51,075 nt of DNA, from the IMG/VR virus record IMGVR_UViG_3300037089_000751, positions 1-51,075 of that record; one strand, given 5' to 3'. Within the stretch, counting starts at the first letter, position 1, and each line of letters begins with the position of its first letter. Below the pieces are notes generated by a model. The model made no database searches. It was not told where the DNA came from and saw nothing but the letters and a program-made list of their open reading frames with translations. The translations under genes and the position numbers were made by a program. Below are positions 27,191 through 36,600 of this stretch, one piece after another. Origin of the DNA: a virus.

Positions 27191-29992
27191 ATGGCTATAG
27201 GCCCTTTTCCAAGTTTCGCGTTTCCTGGCGTTTATACACAAACGCTTGATCAGGCGCCGACTGCAACAGCCGCTGGTGAGCTTAGAATTCCAGCCTTTAT
27301 TGGTGTTGCCGCCGATACGATCACGACTACGAATTATGAGATGATTCGTGGTTCGAGTTCCATGGCGGATAATCCTATCGTAGATGAAGACGTATCAAGC
27401 CAGTTTACTGGTTCTGAGCGAGTTGTTCAGGTTACTTATTACCCTATTGTCTCGGGTAATGGTACAGGTTCAACGACAAACGATATCAATAATGTTAGAG
27501 TTACAGTTAATGGCGATCCAGTTCCCGTAGCTTCCGTAAATGGAACCACTGGACAGATTTATCTCGTCCAGATTCCTTCTGCTGGAGATACTGTACTTGC
27601 ATCTTATTTCTTCAAACGTCTTGATGATCATCATATCAATGAAGATTTGAGCGATCAGGTCGATGGTCTTACAAAGACTATTCAGACTCATTATTATCCA
27701 ATTGTTCGTGGTGATAATGGTGGATTAACAACAACTGATCCCACAAACGTCAGTGTGACAGTTAATGCCATTGCTGTTGCGGCAACAGCAGTTGATGGAG
27801 ACATAGGTTTAATCACTCTGCCTTCAGCTCCAGCTCTTGGTTCGGTTGTTCTGGTTACTTATTATTCAAATGAATTACAACATACTTCTGATATTCTTCC
27901 TTCACCCTATGTTGCCAGTATCGACAAAGTTGGGTTTGCTCCTGGTACATCAGATTTTGTTGAAGGTACAGATTTTATTCTTGATACAACAGGTAATTTC
28001 AGTACGCTAAACTGGGGACAATCTTTTAAGATTGCTTCTGGTCAGCATACTATTGGATTTACATATTTTGATGATAGTGTGATAGTTGGAACTCTTTATG
28101 ATTCTCATAACTATCGTAGACTATCTTCAACGGTACCTGATAGCACAAAAACGACTTTTGCTATCGAAGCAATTCCTATGACTGGTGAAGGCTTAGCTGT
28201 TCCGACAGAAAATCCCCTTTTGCTTACAGGTTATTTTGGAACTTCTCCAACAGATGCAACAGTCATAGACATTATTAAAGTTGAAGATGTCACTAAGACT
28301 ATTCAGGTTACCGATCAGACTACTCCTCTTGCTGGAACAAATGTGTACGTAACAGAGTATTCAAACAGTCTTCCTGATGATGTCTGGACGTTAACAGATG
28401 TTTCCTCGGGTGGTCTCGGTGTTGGTTTGTATACAATCACTGGAGTCAATTCGGGTGTAGCGATGGATGTACAATGGTCGGGTGGTACGGATACTTCCGT
28501 TTCAGATCCTGACTTTGGAACAGAAAATGTTACATATCCTGCTGGAAACGGTCCTACAAATAGTGATGCACAAGTAGTTCCTGGATATGCCGTTGCAGAA
28601 ACAGTTCAATTAACGTTCCAAGATGCAAATACTTATGTAGTAACTTCAAATGTTGCTAATGGGTCAGGTAGTAATGGCGATAATACAGGGTATCTAAATC
28701 AGACTTATATCGATAAGAAGACTGGTTTTAGAGTTACTGTAAATCAAGGAAATCTAGTAACTTATCAGGCTGCTGATCATATAGGCTATGTAGTATCTCC
28801 TTTGATCGCTGTTTCAAATACTCCAACTCGAGCAATTCCAGGCCTTAAAGTAAGAGTACAGACTACTTTAGGAATCAATCCTGGAGATACAGGTATTATT
28901 AATACGTATGCTCGAAGTGGTCAAGAACCAAACATAGGAGATTTTTACTACGTAACATTTGAGGCTACGAAACAGTTTGATTCCAATGGATTAACCAAGG
29001 CTGCTGTGTATACCAATGAGGCAAACGTTTTTGCCAGCACAGGATCTTTGACCATTAATAATAAACTGGGACTTGCTGCTCATTTGGCCTTCCTTAATGG
29101 CGCCACTGCAATAATTCTTCTTCAGATTCAGAAGACTGTGGGTGGAACTGATGCCCCTGATTCGAGATACATTGCAGGTATAGATTATTTCAATGAGCCT
29201 CTTGCTGGAGATGTTCGTCCAGTTCTTATTGAGCCTGTTACGACATCTACGAATGTTATTACTTACTTGAAGAGTTCGAATATCATTCAATCAGGTATTC
29301 GTTACGGTAATGAGCATATGTCTTATTTCGGATTTGCTCTTAATACAAGCCCTACGACAGCTCAGACCTATGCCAAAGCAATAAATAGTGAGCGTATGAT
29401 TGCTATTTATCCTGATGGTGGAATAATCACTCTGACGGATGCTCTTGGTAATAACGTTGAGTATCTGGTTGATGGATCCCTGCTCGCGGCCGCAGTTGCT
29501 GGTCGTGATGTATCGCCTGCTTTTGATGTTGCAGAGCCTATCACGAAGAAACCAATTACAGGTATCACACGGTTATATCGTCGGTTGGATTCGGTAACAG
29601 CTGCACAGACAGCGAATTCAGGTATTACTCTTCTTGAAGAATTGGCTGCGGGAATTCAGATTAAGTTTGGATTGACCACAGATACGTCTTCAGTGTTGAC
29701 TCGGACACCTTCGGTTATTCGTACAAAGGATTTTGTACAAAGAGGTGCTCGGTCGATATTGAGTCCATATATTGGAACGAAGTTGCTGACACAGAGAACC
29801 TCAGAGATTGTATCGACTTTGAGTTCTTATCTGTCTGCTCTGCAACAGGCACAGATTATTCAGGCTTACTCCAATGTAACGGCAGTACAAGACCCGAGTG
29901 ATCCTACGATTATCAATGTGCAGGCGTTTTACGCTCCAATATTCCCGTTGCTGTGGATTGTGATTACTTTCAATCTTCGGACGAGTGTTTAA
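27191..29992 (+). CDS. Contractile tail sheath protein, enlarged
   Basis: A 933-residue protein with CGGAGG at 27178-27183. The N-terminus (FPSFAFPGVYTQTLDQ) and the C-terminal 230 residues (YPDGGIITLTDALG..., QRGARSILSPYIGTKL, ending FYAPIFPLLWIVITFNL) match contractile sheath proteins. Typical sheaths are about 400-700 residues; here residues about 64-228 contain two copies of a beta domain (VDEDVSSQ...YFFKR; INEDLSDQ...TYYSNE), with further beta inserts to about 470. These probably decorate the outer face. Sheath subunits assemble around the tube and contract on host contact. The gene is followed at once by its own terminator. Confidence 0.9.
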   Translation: MAIGPFPSFAFPGVYTQTLDQAPTATAAGELRIPAFIGVAADTITTTNYEMIRGSSSMADNPIVDEDVSSQFTGSERVVQVTYYPIVSGNGTGSTTNDINNVRVTVNGDPVPVASVNGTTGQIYLVQIPSAGDTVLASYFFKRLDDHHINEDLSDQVDGLTKTIQTHYYPIVRGDNGGLTTTDPTNVSVTVNAIAVAATAVDGDIGLITLPSAPALGSVVLVTYYSNELQHTSDILPSPYVASIDKVGFAPGTSDFVEGTDFILDTTGNFSTLNWGQSFKIASGQHTIGFTYFDDSVIVGTLYDSHNYRRLSSTVPDSTKTTFAIEAIPMTGEGLAVPTENPLLLTGYFGTSPTDATVIDIIKVEDVTKTIQVTDQTTPLAGTNVYVTEYSNSLPDDVWTLTDVSSGGLGVGLYTITGVNSGVAMDVQWSGGTDTSVSDPDFGTENVTYPAGNGPTNSDAQVVPGYAVAETVQLTFQDANTYVVTSNVANGSGSNGDNTGYLNQTYIDKKTGFRVTVNQGNLVTYQAADHIGYVVSPLIAVSNTPTRAIPGLKVRVQTTLGINPGDTGIINTYARSGQEPNIGDFYYVTFEATKQFDSNGLTKAAVYTNEANVFASTGSLTINNKLGLAAHLAFLNGATAIILLQIQKTVGGTDAPDSRYIAGIDYFNEPLAGDVRPVLIEPVTTSTNVITYLKSSNIIQSGIRYGNEHMSYFGFALNTSPTTAQTYAKAINSERMIAIYPDGGIITLTDALGNNVEYLVDGSLLAAAVAGRDVSPAFDVAEPITKKPITGITRLYRRLDSVTAAQTANSGITLLEELAAGIQIKFGLTTDTSSVLTRTPSVIRTKDFVQRGARSILSPYIGTKLLTQRTSEIVSTLSSYLSALQQAQIIQAYSNVTAVQDPSDPTIINVQAFYAPIFPLLWIVITFNLRTSV

Positions 29993-30000
29993 ATTAAATA

Positions 30001-30031
30001 GGGCCTGACCTGAAAGGGTCGGGCCCCTTTT
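30001..30031 (+). terminator. GC-rich terminator after the sheath gene
   Basis: GGGCCTGACC (30001-30010) pairs fully, with one G-U, with GGTCGGGCCC (30017-30026) around a 6-nt loop, followed by TTTT at 30028-30031. The T-run is short, so read-through into the next gene only 14 nt away is likely. Confidence 0.82.
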
Positions 30032-30044
30032 AGAAAGACAAATT

Positions 30045-31097
30045 ATGAATCCCCAGAAAATTGCAAATAACATATTAGAATTTCTTTTTGATCCTACTGT
30101 TATCCCGGTTGAGAAGCGTTTATACTTTCGGCCGGAAGAACGACTTATGAATGAAAGTTATGAGAAGGCGAAAGCTGACTCGCTTCAATCTTATGGGAAA
30201 GAAAAGAATAATTCTGATTTTTATCCGACAAGAAATCGACAACAAACTCAAAGGGAGGCAAGTATAATGGATCGCAAGAATATTATAGCAAGTTTGGACG
30301 TCCTCTCTCAGAACTTTGAGGAGAACGATCCTATTAATGAAAGTCTGAGAGCTATGGCCTATACAGTATCTAAAATGGCCGACGAAGAATTTGAATCACG
30401 TACAGCGAAGAAAAAAGTTAAAATGGTTAAATGCCCAAAATGTGGGAATCCTAAAGTTATGGCCCAGACCGGTTACTGCTTAAAATGCGGTACGAAGGGT
30501 ATTGGCAAGGATAAGAAGAAAGACGAAAAAGATGAGAAGAAGAAAGCAAAAAAGGCCAGTGAGTATTTCTGGTCAAAGGCTGCTTCTGATGCAATAGCTC
30601 TTGCTCTTGTTCAGGATGTTTGTGGCACAAGTGATGATGATGCCAAGGAAGAAATTCCTGAAGAAAAAGAAGCAATGAAAAAAGAGGACGATAAAGAATG
30701 TCCTCCTGAAAAAGAATCTATGAAAAAAGAAGATGATAAAGAATGTCCTCCTGAAAAAGAAGCAAAAAAAGATGAGGACGAGGATGATGACGCTACAGCA
30801 TCGAAAAAAGAAGACGATGAAGATGACGATGCTACAGCAGCAAAAAAAGTTGAAGACGAAGAAGAAAAAGATGCTGCTAAGAAAGACGAAAAAGAAGAAG
30901 AGGATAAGGAAGCTGGTAAGGCCCCAGAAGAGATGAAGAAAGACGACGAAGAAGTCGAGGCCAAGAAAAAAGTTGTTAATACGGACATGCTCGCCAATAT
31001 TGAAGGTGTTGAGATGAATATCGGAATGCTTTCTTTGGATGATGTTGGCGAATTAACAGCTACTGAAAAAGAAGAGCTGGATAAACTGTTTCAATAA
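30045..31097 (+). CDS. Acidic/lysine-rich zinc-ribbon protein between sheath and tube
   Basis: A 350-residue protein. ATG 30045 has only a weak AGAAAG upstream, whereas an in-frame ATG at 30267 (Met75) has a strong AGGGAGG eight bases before it; both a 350- and a 276-residue product are possible. C130-x2-C133 and C145-x2-C148 form a zinc ribbon. Residues about 199-320 are an extreme Glu/Asp/Lys low-complexity region with short repeats (KKEDDKECPPEKE, EDDDATA). The last 40 residues return to normal composition (GVEMNIGMLSLDDVGELTATEKEEL). No known family. Being between sheath and tube genes suggests a tail-assembly factor or minor virion protein. Confidence 0.72.
   Translation: MNPQKIANNILEFLFDPTVIPVEKRLYFRPEERLMNESYEKAKADSLQSYGKEKNNSDFYPTRNRQQTQREASIMDRKNIIASLDVLSQNFEENDPINESLRAMAYTVSKMADEEFESRTAKKKVKMVKCPKCGNPKVMAQTGYCLKCGTKGIGKDKKKDEKDEKKKAKKASEYFWSKAASDAIALALVQDVCGTSDDDAKEEIPEEKEAMKKEDDKECPPEKESMKKEDDKECPPEKEAKKDEDEDDDATASKKEDDEDDDATAAKKVEDEEEKDAAKKDEKEEEDKEAGKAPEEMKKDDEEVEAKKKVVNTDMLANIEGVEMNIGMLSLDDVGELTATEKEELDKLFQ
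30252..30269 (+). promoter_or_regulatory. Strong internal ribosome-binding site and start
   Basis: AGGGAGG (30252-30258) precedes an in-frame ATG at 30267-30269 by eight bases, a far better initiation signal than that at 30045. It either marks the true start or gives a second, shorter product lacking the first 74 residues. Confidence 0.65.
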
Positions 31098-31128
31098 ATA
31101 ATCGAAGTAAATTTTAAGGGAGGATTTC

Positions 31129-31800
31129 ATGGCCCGTGATACTGATAGTTACATTTTTAGAAAAGGTGTAACTCCGAATACCCTCTCGGTAATTAGTTCT
31201 AAGAACCGAATATTTGCCTATAATTCTACTGGTAAACAAGTGCAGATAGGTGTGATCTCAACATTTGATCCATCTGAGGCACGTACGATAGAACCTATAC
31301 GTGGTATTGGTTTTGGGGACCAAATTGCTGAGTTGGTGCCTGGGGTTACGGATCCAATGACAATATCGGTTACTCGGACAGCCCTATACTTGGCGAATAT
31401 CTTTCAAGTTTTTGGATATAAGGCAGGTATGGACGGCATTGCCCGGTCTCTGAAGCATCATCGTTGGCCGTTTGATATTCGCCAGGAGCTTGTTTTTAGT
31501 GCTCTGGCAGCAGGAATGACAGATGGTAGTGTTGTTCCGAATATTAATCAGGTAACGAAGGACTCATTGGACGAAAAAGGTATTAATAACCAGTACGCAA
31601 TCGTGACTTTTTACGAAGCTTGCTGGATTTCGGATTACTCTGTTTCTTATGCTTCTGATACCGCGATGGTACAGGAGACAGTAACGATTAACGTGTCTGA
31701 TATACTTGCTGGACCTGGAAAATATCCATACACATCAAGTGAAGTAGAGCCGTTCTCGGTACTGGATCAACAGCCGTCGATGTCGAAGCGTTTCGTATAA
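31129..31800 (+). CDS. Tail tube protein
   Basis: A 223-residue protein, ATG 31129 behind GGGAGG. The sequence EPIRGIGFGDQIAELVPGVTDPM, here cited as RGIGFGDQIAELVPG, then SVTRTALYLANIFQVFGY and HHRWPFDIRQELVFS, and late ACWISDYSVSYASDT, resembles tube subunits of large myoviruses. Size and the late-gene position between sheath and tape-measure modules agree. The protein would stack as hexameric rings to form the inner tube through which DNA passes. A GC-rich terminator follows, as expected for a very abundant protein. Confidence 0.78.
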   Translation: MARDTDSYIFRKGVTPNTLSVISSKNRIFAYNSTGKQVQIGVISTFDPSEARTIEPIRGIGFGDQIAELVPGVTDPMTISVTRTALYLANIFQVFGYKAGMDGIARSLKHHRWPFDIRQELVFSALAAGMTDGSVVPNINQVTKDSLDEKGINNQYAIVTFYEACWISDYSVSYASDTAMVQETVTINVSDILAGPGKYPYTSSEVEPFSVLDQQPSMSKRFV

Positions 31801-31822
31801 GTAAGAGTTTCCTAAGGATAAG

Positions 31823-31850
31823 TCGGGCCCTTTAAAGAGGGCCCGATTTT
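31823..31850 (+). terminator. GC-rich terminator after the tube gene
   Basis: TCGGGCCC (31823-31830) pairs perfectly with GGGCCCGA (31839-31846), extendable inward by a T-A pair, followed by TTTT. The core is nearly the same as that of the sheath terminator. Confidence 0.87.
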
Positions 31851-32005
31851 AAATAAAAATAAAATTTAAATAACAAATAAAATTTCTTAAAATACAAATA
31901 AGATCTCAGAACTCTAAAAATCTCCGTTGATATCCTCAGGAAAAGCTTGTCTTTTAATTATTTTGTTTTTCGTCATATCTGGATAAAATTTTCGAAAGGA
32001 AAGTT

Positions 32006-32614
32006 ATGGGAATTGATAGCATCCTCAATGCGGTTAGAAAGTCATTTTCTCCTCGTAAAAATGTTGATTTTGAAGAACAAGGGTTACATTTTGAACTCGA
32101 ACCTCTTATCTCTACAGAAGAAGTGAAAATATTAGAGGCTTGTAAGGACATTGATCAAACTCAGTATGTAGAAGCTCTGAAAAGAAATACGCTGGCTTGC
32201 AGTATAAAAAGGATGATTTTAAAAGAACTTGATGCAAGCGGTAAAGAGGTAATTACTGATATAGATCTTTCTAAGGAATTGATTTCTTATGAGGATGAAG
32301 GTAAAACTAAAACTAAGTCTAAATTTCTTTTCATGGTTGATTATCTGGGGCAGTGGCCATCTTCTATGGTAGATTTATTATTTGATGTTTTTTCGAATAT
32401 GGTACAAGAGACTGAAAACAAAATAAGAAATAATGCAAAGTATGAAGTATTCACAGTTTCTGAGAAACCTTTAGAAGAAAAAGATACGAAGATAAAGCCG
32501 GTCATAGAGGAAGAAGAGGATAATGAGAATTTAACCGAGACAGAAATATTGCAGAAAAAAGTAAACCAGGAGATTGCTGAAGAAGACGAAAAATTAGCAA
32601 AAACTGATATTTAA
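32006..32614 (+). CDS. Putative tail assembly chaperone (first of pair)
   Basis: A 202-residue protein, ATG 32006 behind AAAGGAAAG. Residues 1-140 are mostly helical (STEEVKILEACKDID, KRNTLACSIKRMIL, FMVDYLGQWPSSMVDLLFDVF); residues 150-202 are Glu/Lys-rich and likely disordered. Placement between tube and tape measure is where tail chaperones of myo- and siphophages lie, which coat the tape measure during assembly. The stop overlaps the next start (TAATG). Assignment rests on position and general features, not a recognised motif. Confidence 0.6.
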   Translation: MGIDSILNAVRKSFSPRKNVDFEEQGLHFELEPLISTEEVKILEACKDIDQTQYVEALKRNTLACSIKRMILKELDASGKEVITDIDLSKELISYEDEGKTKTKSKFLFMVDYLGQWPSSMVDLLFDVFSNMVQETENKIRNNAKYEVFTVSEKPLEEKDTKIKPVIEEEEDNENLTETEILQKKVNQEIAEEDEKLAKTDI

Positions 32615-33651
32615 TGGAACGAATAGAAGCTTATCAAATTATATCTGATATGGTATTTAAGGGCTTTCTTAGCATGCATGCTAATTTTGCGGGTAAGCTT
32701 TTTGTATTTAAGACTGTTAATAATAAGGAATACGATTTAATAAAGTATTATTCTGGATCTTTGGACAGGCCTAATTATGAAAGCATATTTAATTCCTATT
32801 ATATGGCTTTTAGTGTTTTTATGGTAGGTCAGGAAAATGTCATTATAAATCGTGATGAGTATATTAAAAAGCTATATCAATTTTTTATTTCTATGCCTGC
32901 TGTTTTTTGTAAGGAGATTCTTAAAGAACTCGAATTATTGAAAGTTAAAATGTACTTAGCTTTAGAGTTTGTTGAAGGATTTTCTTATGCTTTTCAATAT
33001 CGAAGATTGTGGAAGATTTTAGGCTTAAATTTTTTAAGTGGTATTGCTGGATCTGAGAATCTTGGTTTAAATGTTTTTCAGGAAAATTGGATTTATTTAA
33101 ATAAAACTCTTGATGAGGAAGAAGCTTATAACCAGCAGTTTTCTTTTGCTGTTTTAATAGCATCGGCCTCCAATGCAAAGGGAGCCAAGCAATTGAGAGC
33201 GAAGCATGATGCTAGCTTACAAACCATGGAAGATAAGAGGAAGAAATTATCGAGAGAAGGTCCAATTAAAAGTACTAATTGGACTGCTATGGGATGGGCA
33301 GCTCCTGTGGATACTGCTGAGGAACTTGTGGCTGAACTTGAACGCCAAATGCACGGTTTGAAAGATCGGCACGATAAATTTATTGATGATTATTTACATC
33401 AATTAGAGAAAAATGCTGAAGAGCATAATCGAAAGGCTCAGGAAAAAATTGAGGAATCTAATAAGAAACATGAAGGCGAAAAACCTTTAAGTGGTGAACA
33501 AAGAGTACTTACTCCAAAAGAGATGTCAGAATTAATGTCTCAAAAGAGTAATAATCTTATTATTCTTCCTCCTGAAGATGTAGCAACGCCTGAAGATAAA
33601 GAGCGTTATTTATCAAAAGTTGGTGGAAAAGTTTTAACCGGTAGGAAATAA
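32614..33651 (+). CDS. Putative tail assembly chaperone (second of pair)
   Basis: A 345-residue protein translated in the -1 frame relative to the previous gene and coupled by a 1-nt overlap. Residues 1-165 are compact and rich in aromatic helices (AYQIISDMVFKGFLSM, SYYMAFSVFMVGQENV, LVKMYLALEFVEGFSYA-type LALEFVEGFSYAFQYRRL). Residues about 195-345 are charged coiled coil (LVAELERQMHGLKDRHDKF, NRKAQEKIEESNKKHE) ending in a Pro/Lys-rich tail. The layout suits a tape-measure chaperone or a baseplate assembly factor. No family recognised. Confidence 0.58.
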   Translation: MERIEAYQIISDMVFKGFLSMHANFAGKLFVFKTVNNKEYDLIKYYSGSLDRPNYESIFNSYYMAFSVFMVGQENVIINRDEYIKKLYQFFISMPAVFCKEILKELELLKVKMYLALEFVEGFSYAFQYRRLWKILGLNFLSGIAGSENLGLNVFQENWIYLNKTLDEEEAYNQQFSFAVLIASASNAKGAKQLRAKHDASLQTMEDKRKKLSREGPIKSTNWTAMGWAAPVDTAEELVAELERQMHGLKDRHDKFIDDYLHQLEKNAEEHNRKAQEKIEESNKKHEGEKPLSGEQRVLTPKEMSELMSQKSNNLIILPPEDVATPEDKERYLSKVGGKVLTGRK

Positions 33652-33653
33652 AT

Positions 33654-36600
33654 ATGGCTGATCCGACCCCTGCAAATATGAAAGCAATGGAAGAAGCGCT
33701 AAAAAAAGTACAGCGCCAACTGGAAAATGTTGAGAAAGCCACTAAAAAGACAACGCAAAATATTAATAAGAATTTCCAAAATGCTGCAGGTGGTACTGAA
33801 TATTTTGGAAAAAGATTAGAATATGCTGAAGAGACTATAGACGATATAGCCAAGAATATGAAGAAAATCCATCTGGAAAAAGGATTGCCAGTAGGGAAAG
33901 TTATTATAGTAAACAAGCAGATGGCTGTTCTTCAAAAAAGAATTGAACATATTAAAAATTTGAAGGGGCCTTTTAATGCTGCTTCTTTAGATAAACAGAA
34001 AAAAAGAATTGCTACGATAACGAAAGAAGCTGTTTCTCTAAATAAAAATGTTTCTGGTGGTGTAAAAGTATCAACTCAGCGATTTGCTGATATGGCCGAG
34101 GGTGCTGGATCTTTTAAAGATTTATTTCATTCTTTAAAAGGTTCTCCTAAGGATATGCTAAAAACAGCAGAAGGGGCTGGAGAAGTTGCAGATAAATTAA
34201 AAAGTATGGGAGGAATGGCTAAAGGTTTAGGTAGTGCTCTTGGAGGAGTTTCTAAAATCTTTGGAGGTCCAGCGGGTATAGCTATGGCTGCGGGGAAAGC
34301 CTTATTTGATATAACTGTACAAGCAGATACCTTTGTTAAAAATGCTAATAAAGGGTTTGCTAGTATTCGTGGACCTGATATTATGACGAGTGATGTTGAA
34401 GGGCAATTTAAGGAATTTAATGACCAGATTTATAACGCTTCTGCTAATATTAGGGATGGCTTAAATGCAGATGCCATAAGAGGTTTTATGGAAGCCTTGA
34501 GTCAATCTGGTTATAATATAACTAGGTTACAAGGGGGCCTTACCACTTATAGAACCGCTGTGGATGTAGCAGCAAAAGCCAGTAAAAGTTTAGGGGTTGA
34601 TATAGTTCAGGTTGGTGCTTATATGGGCACTTTACTGAATGATTTTAGAGAGGATTTAGCAGAAGTCGATAAATCTTTTGTTCAAGTTGCTTTTGACGCT
34701 AAAAAATCAGGTATGTCAACTAATAATTTTTGGAATACCGTTCAGAATGCTACAGCATCTTTAACTCTTTATGGTGTTAAAATTGATTCGGCAGGAAAGT
34801 TACTTAAAACTTTCAGTCAAAATCAAATAGGGGGTGTAAAAGATGCCGAGGCTGCTGCCCAGGATATGTTATCTGTATTTAAATCTACCGATCGTGCTCA
34901 AAGTGCTTTAATCATGCAGATGTCTAAGTCTGGAGGGTTCGATCTTGCAGGGGCCTTTCAAAAAAAGGCTGGAGAACAAGGGACTAAAGCAACTAAAATA
35001 AAAGAAGAAATTAAACTTGTTGAAGCTAAGCCCAGAACTGAAGAAAATTTATCTGCTTTGGATAAATTGCATACTGATCTTGTAAATGCTGAAAAAGATC
35101 AAGCTAATTATACAAAAGCAACGATTTTGGCCCAAAAAGGAGATTATGTTGGATTAGGTACTTATTTTGGGGATTTGGCCAATAATGTATCCGATATAGT
35201 TCCAGCCTTGCTTAAAGGTATGATTCCTGGGTTAACTAATATAGGTAAGATAGATGAGCATAATTTGGCTGTTTTAGAAAAGACGAGTCAATTAACAGGG
35301 TTATCTGTTCCGGCTTTACGAACAATTGTTAAGAATGCTCAATTTGTAAATAAGGAATTAAGTGATCTTTCGGATTACATGGGTGATTTTGGTGGTAAAT
35401 TAATTGATGCCACGGATGAGACAAAAAAAGGTATTGGGGATGCTATAACTGAAATGGATAGTGGTAATGAAAAAGGTTTTGAAGATCTTAATAACGCTTT
35501 ATTACAAGCTGGAATGGATCCAGTCCAGGCTAAGGAAATGGCAAATTTAGCTAAAAGTAATGAAGTTATTAGGGCTATTCTTAAGAAGACTTTAGTGCAG
35601 GATAAAGTTGTTGCTAAAAAAGAATTGGTTAATTTACAAAAGACACTTAAATCGGATGATGTTAGTAATAAGGCTGCTTTTAATAGCATTGATGACCAAA
35701 AGGCCTCTGCTGCAGAAATGTCTAAGAAAAGTGATGATACCTTTAAAAAGATAACTTCTTTGACTCTTTCAAGCCAAGAGACCATGGATATCATGGGAGA
35801 TGAGGCTAAATACCGTTTATATAGTACTACTTTATTTAAAGGTATGAATAAAGGTATAGGCTTTATAGCTAAATTTTTGACTAAGGCTTTTGGAAGTAAA
35901 GTTAAAGGTGTTGATGAGTATATAAGTCCTGAAGAAGAAGAAAAAATGCAACAGGACGCTTCAGATAAAATTACAAATGAAATAAAAAATGTAAAACCTG
36001 ATGATGTTACAAAAGCTGTTGATGATCTTAATAAAAAGTTTCCCAAGGATGCTAAATTAAGTCCTTCTCTAATGCAGGCTATAGTTGGTCATGAATCTGG
36101 TGGAAATGCTATGGCCGTTCCTAAAGATAAAGCAGGGAATGTCTTATCTACTGCTCGTGGTCCAATGCAAGTTATTAAAGATACTGCACAAAGGGTTGTT
36201 AAAGAATCAGGAGACGTTCTGGGAGTTAAGGGAGGTAAAAGTGGAACTTTACCTACTTATGGATCAGATTATAAAATGACTGCTCCAGGAACAGTCGACC
36301 TTACAGATACTAAAACAGGATTAGCTGTTGGAGGTCGAGTACTTCAAAAAGAGTTAACTAAATATGGTGGAGATCCAAAGAAAGCTATTGCCGCTTATTT
36401 TCAAGGTGACACAGTTGTAGATAATGCAATAAAGGCAGATAGTAAAGATTGGATGAGTCATTTAGTTAATGATAAGGGTGAAAATGTATCTTCTCAAGTT
36501 GCTGCTTACATAAATGATGTTAATAAGCGTATTATGGATTCAGCCATAGGATCTACTCCTACGGCTACTCCTACAAAAGCTACCATGGGAATGCCTGAAA

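Noticed and set aside
30457-30997. Minus-strand and alternate-frame open frames over the acidic repeat region
   Set aside because: They mirror GAA/AAA/GAT codon runs of the + strand gene, giving poly-Ser or poly-Lys products with no initiation signals.
32590-32616. Programmed -1 frameshift joining the two chaperone-position genes
   Set aside because: The second gene is in the -1 frame, but a TGA in that frame at 32605-32607 lies before the overlap and no X-XXY-YYZ slippery heptamer was found near the end of the first gene. Coupled re-initiation at TAATG explains the layout.
35375-36046. A 223-codon minus-strand frame within the tape measure gene
   Set aside because: It is antisense to a well-supported coding region, has no ribosome-binding site and every supported gene in the window is on the + strand.
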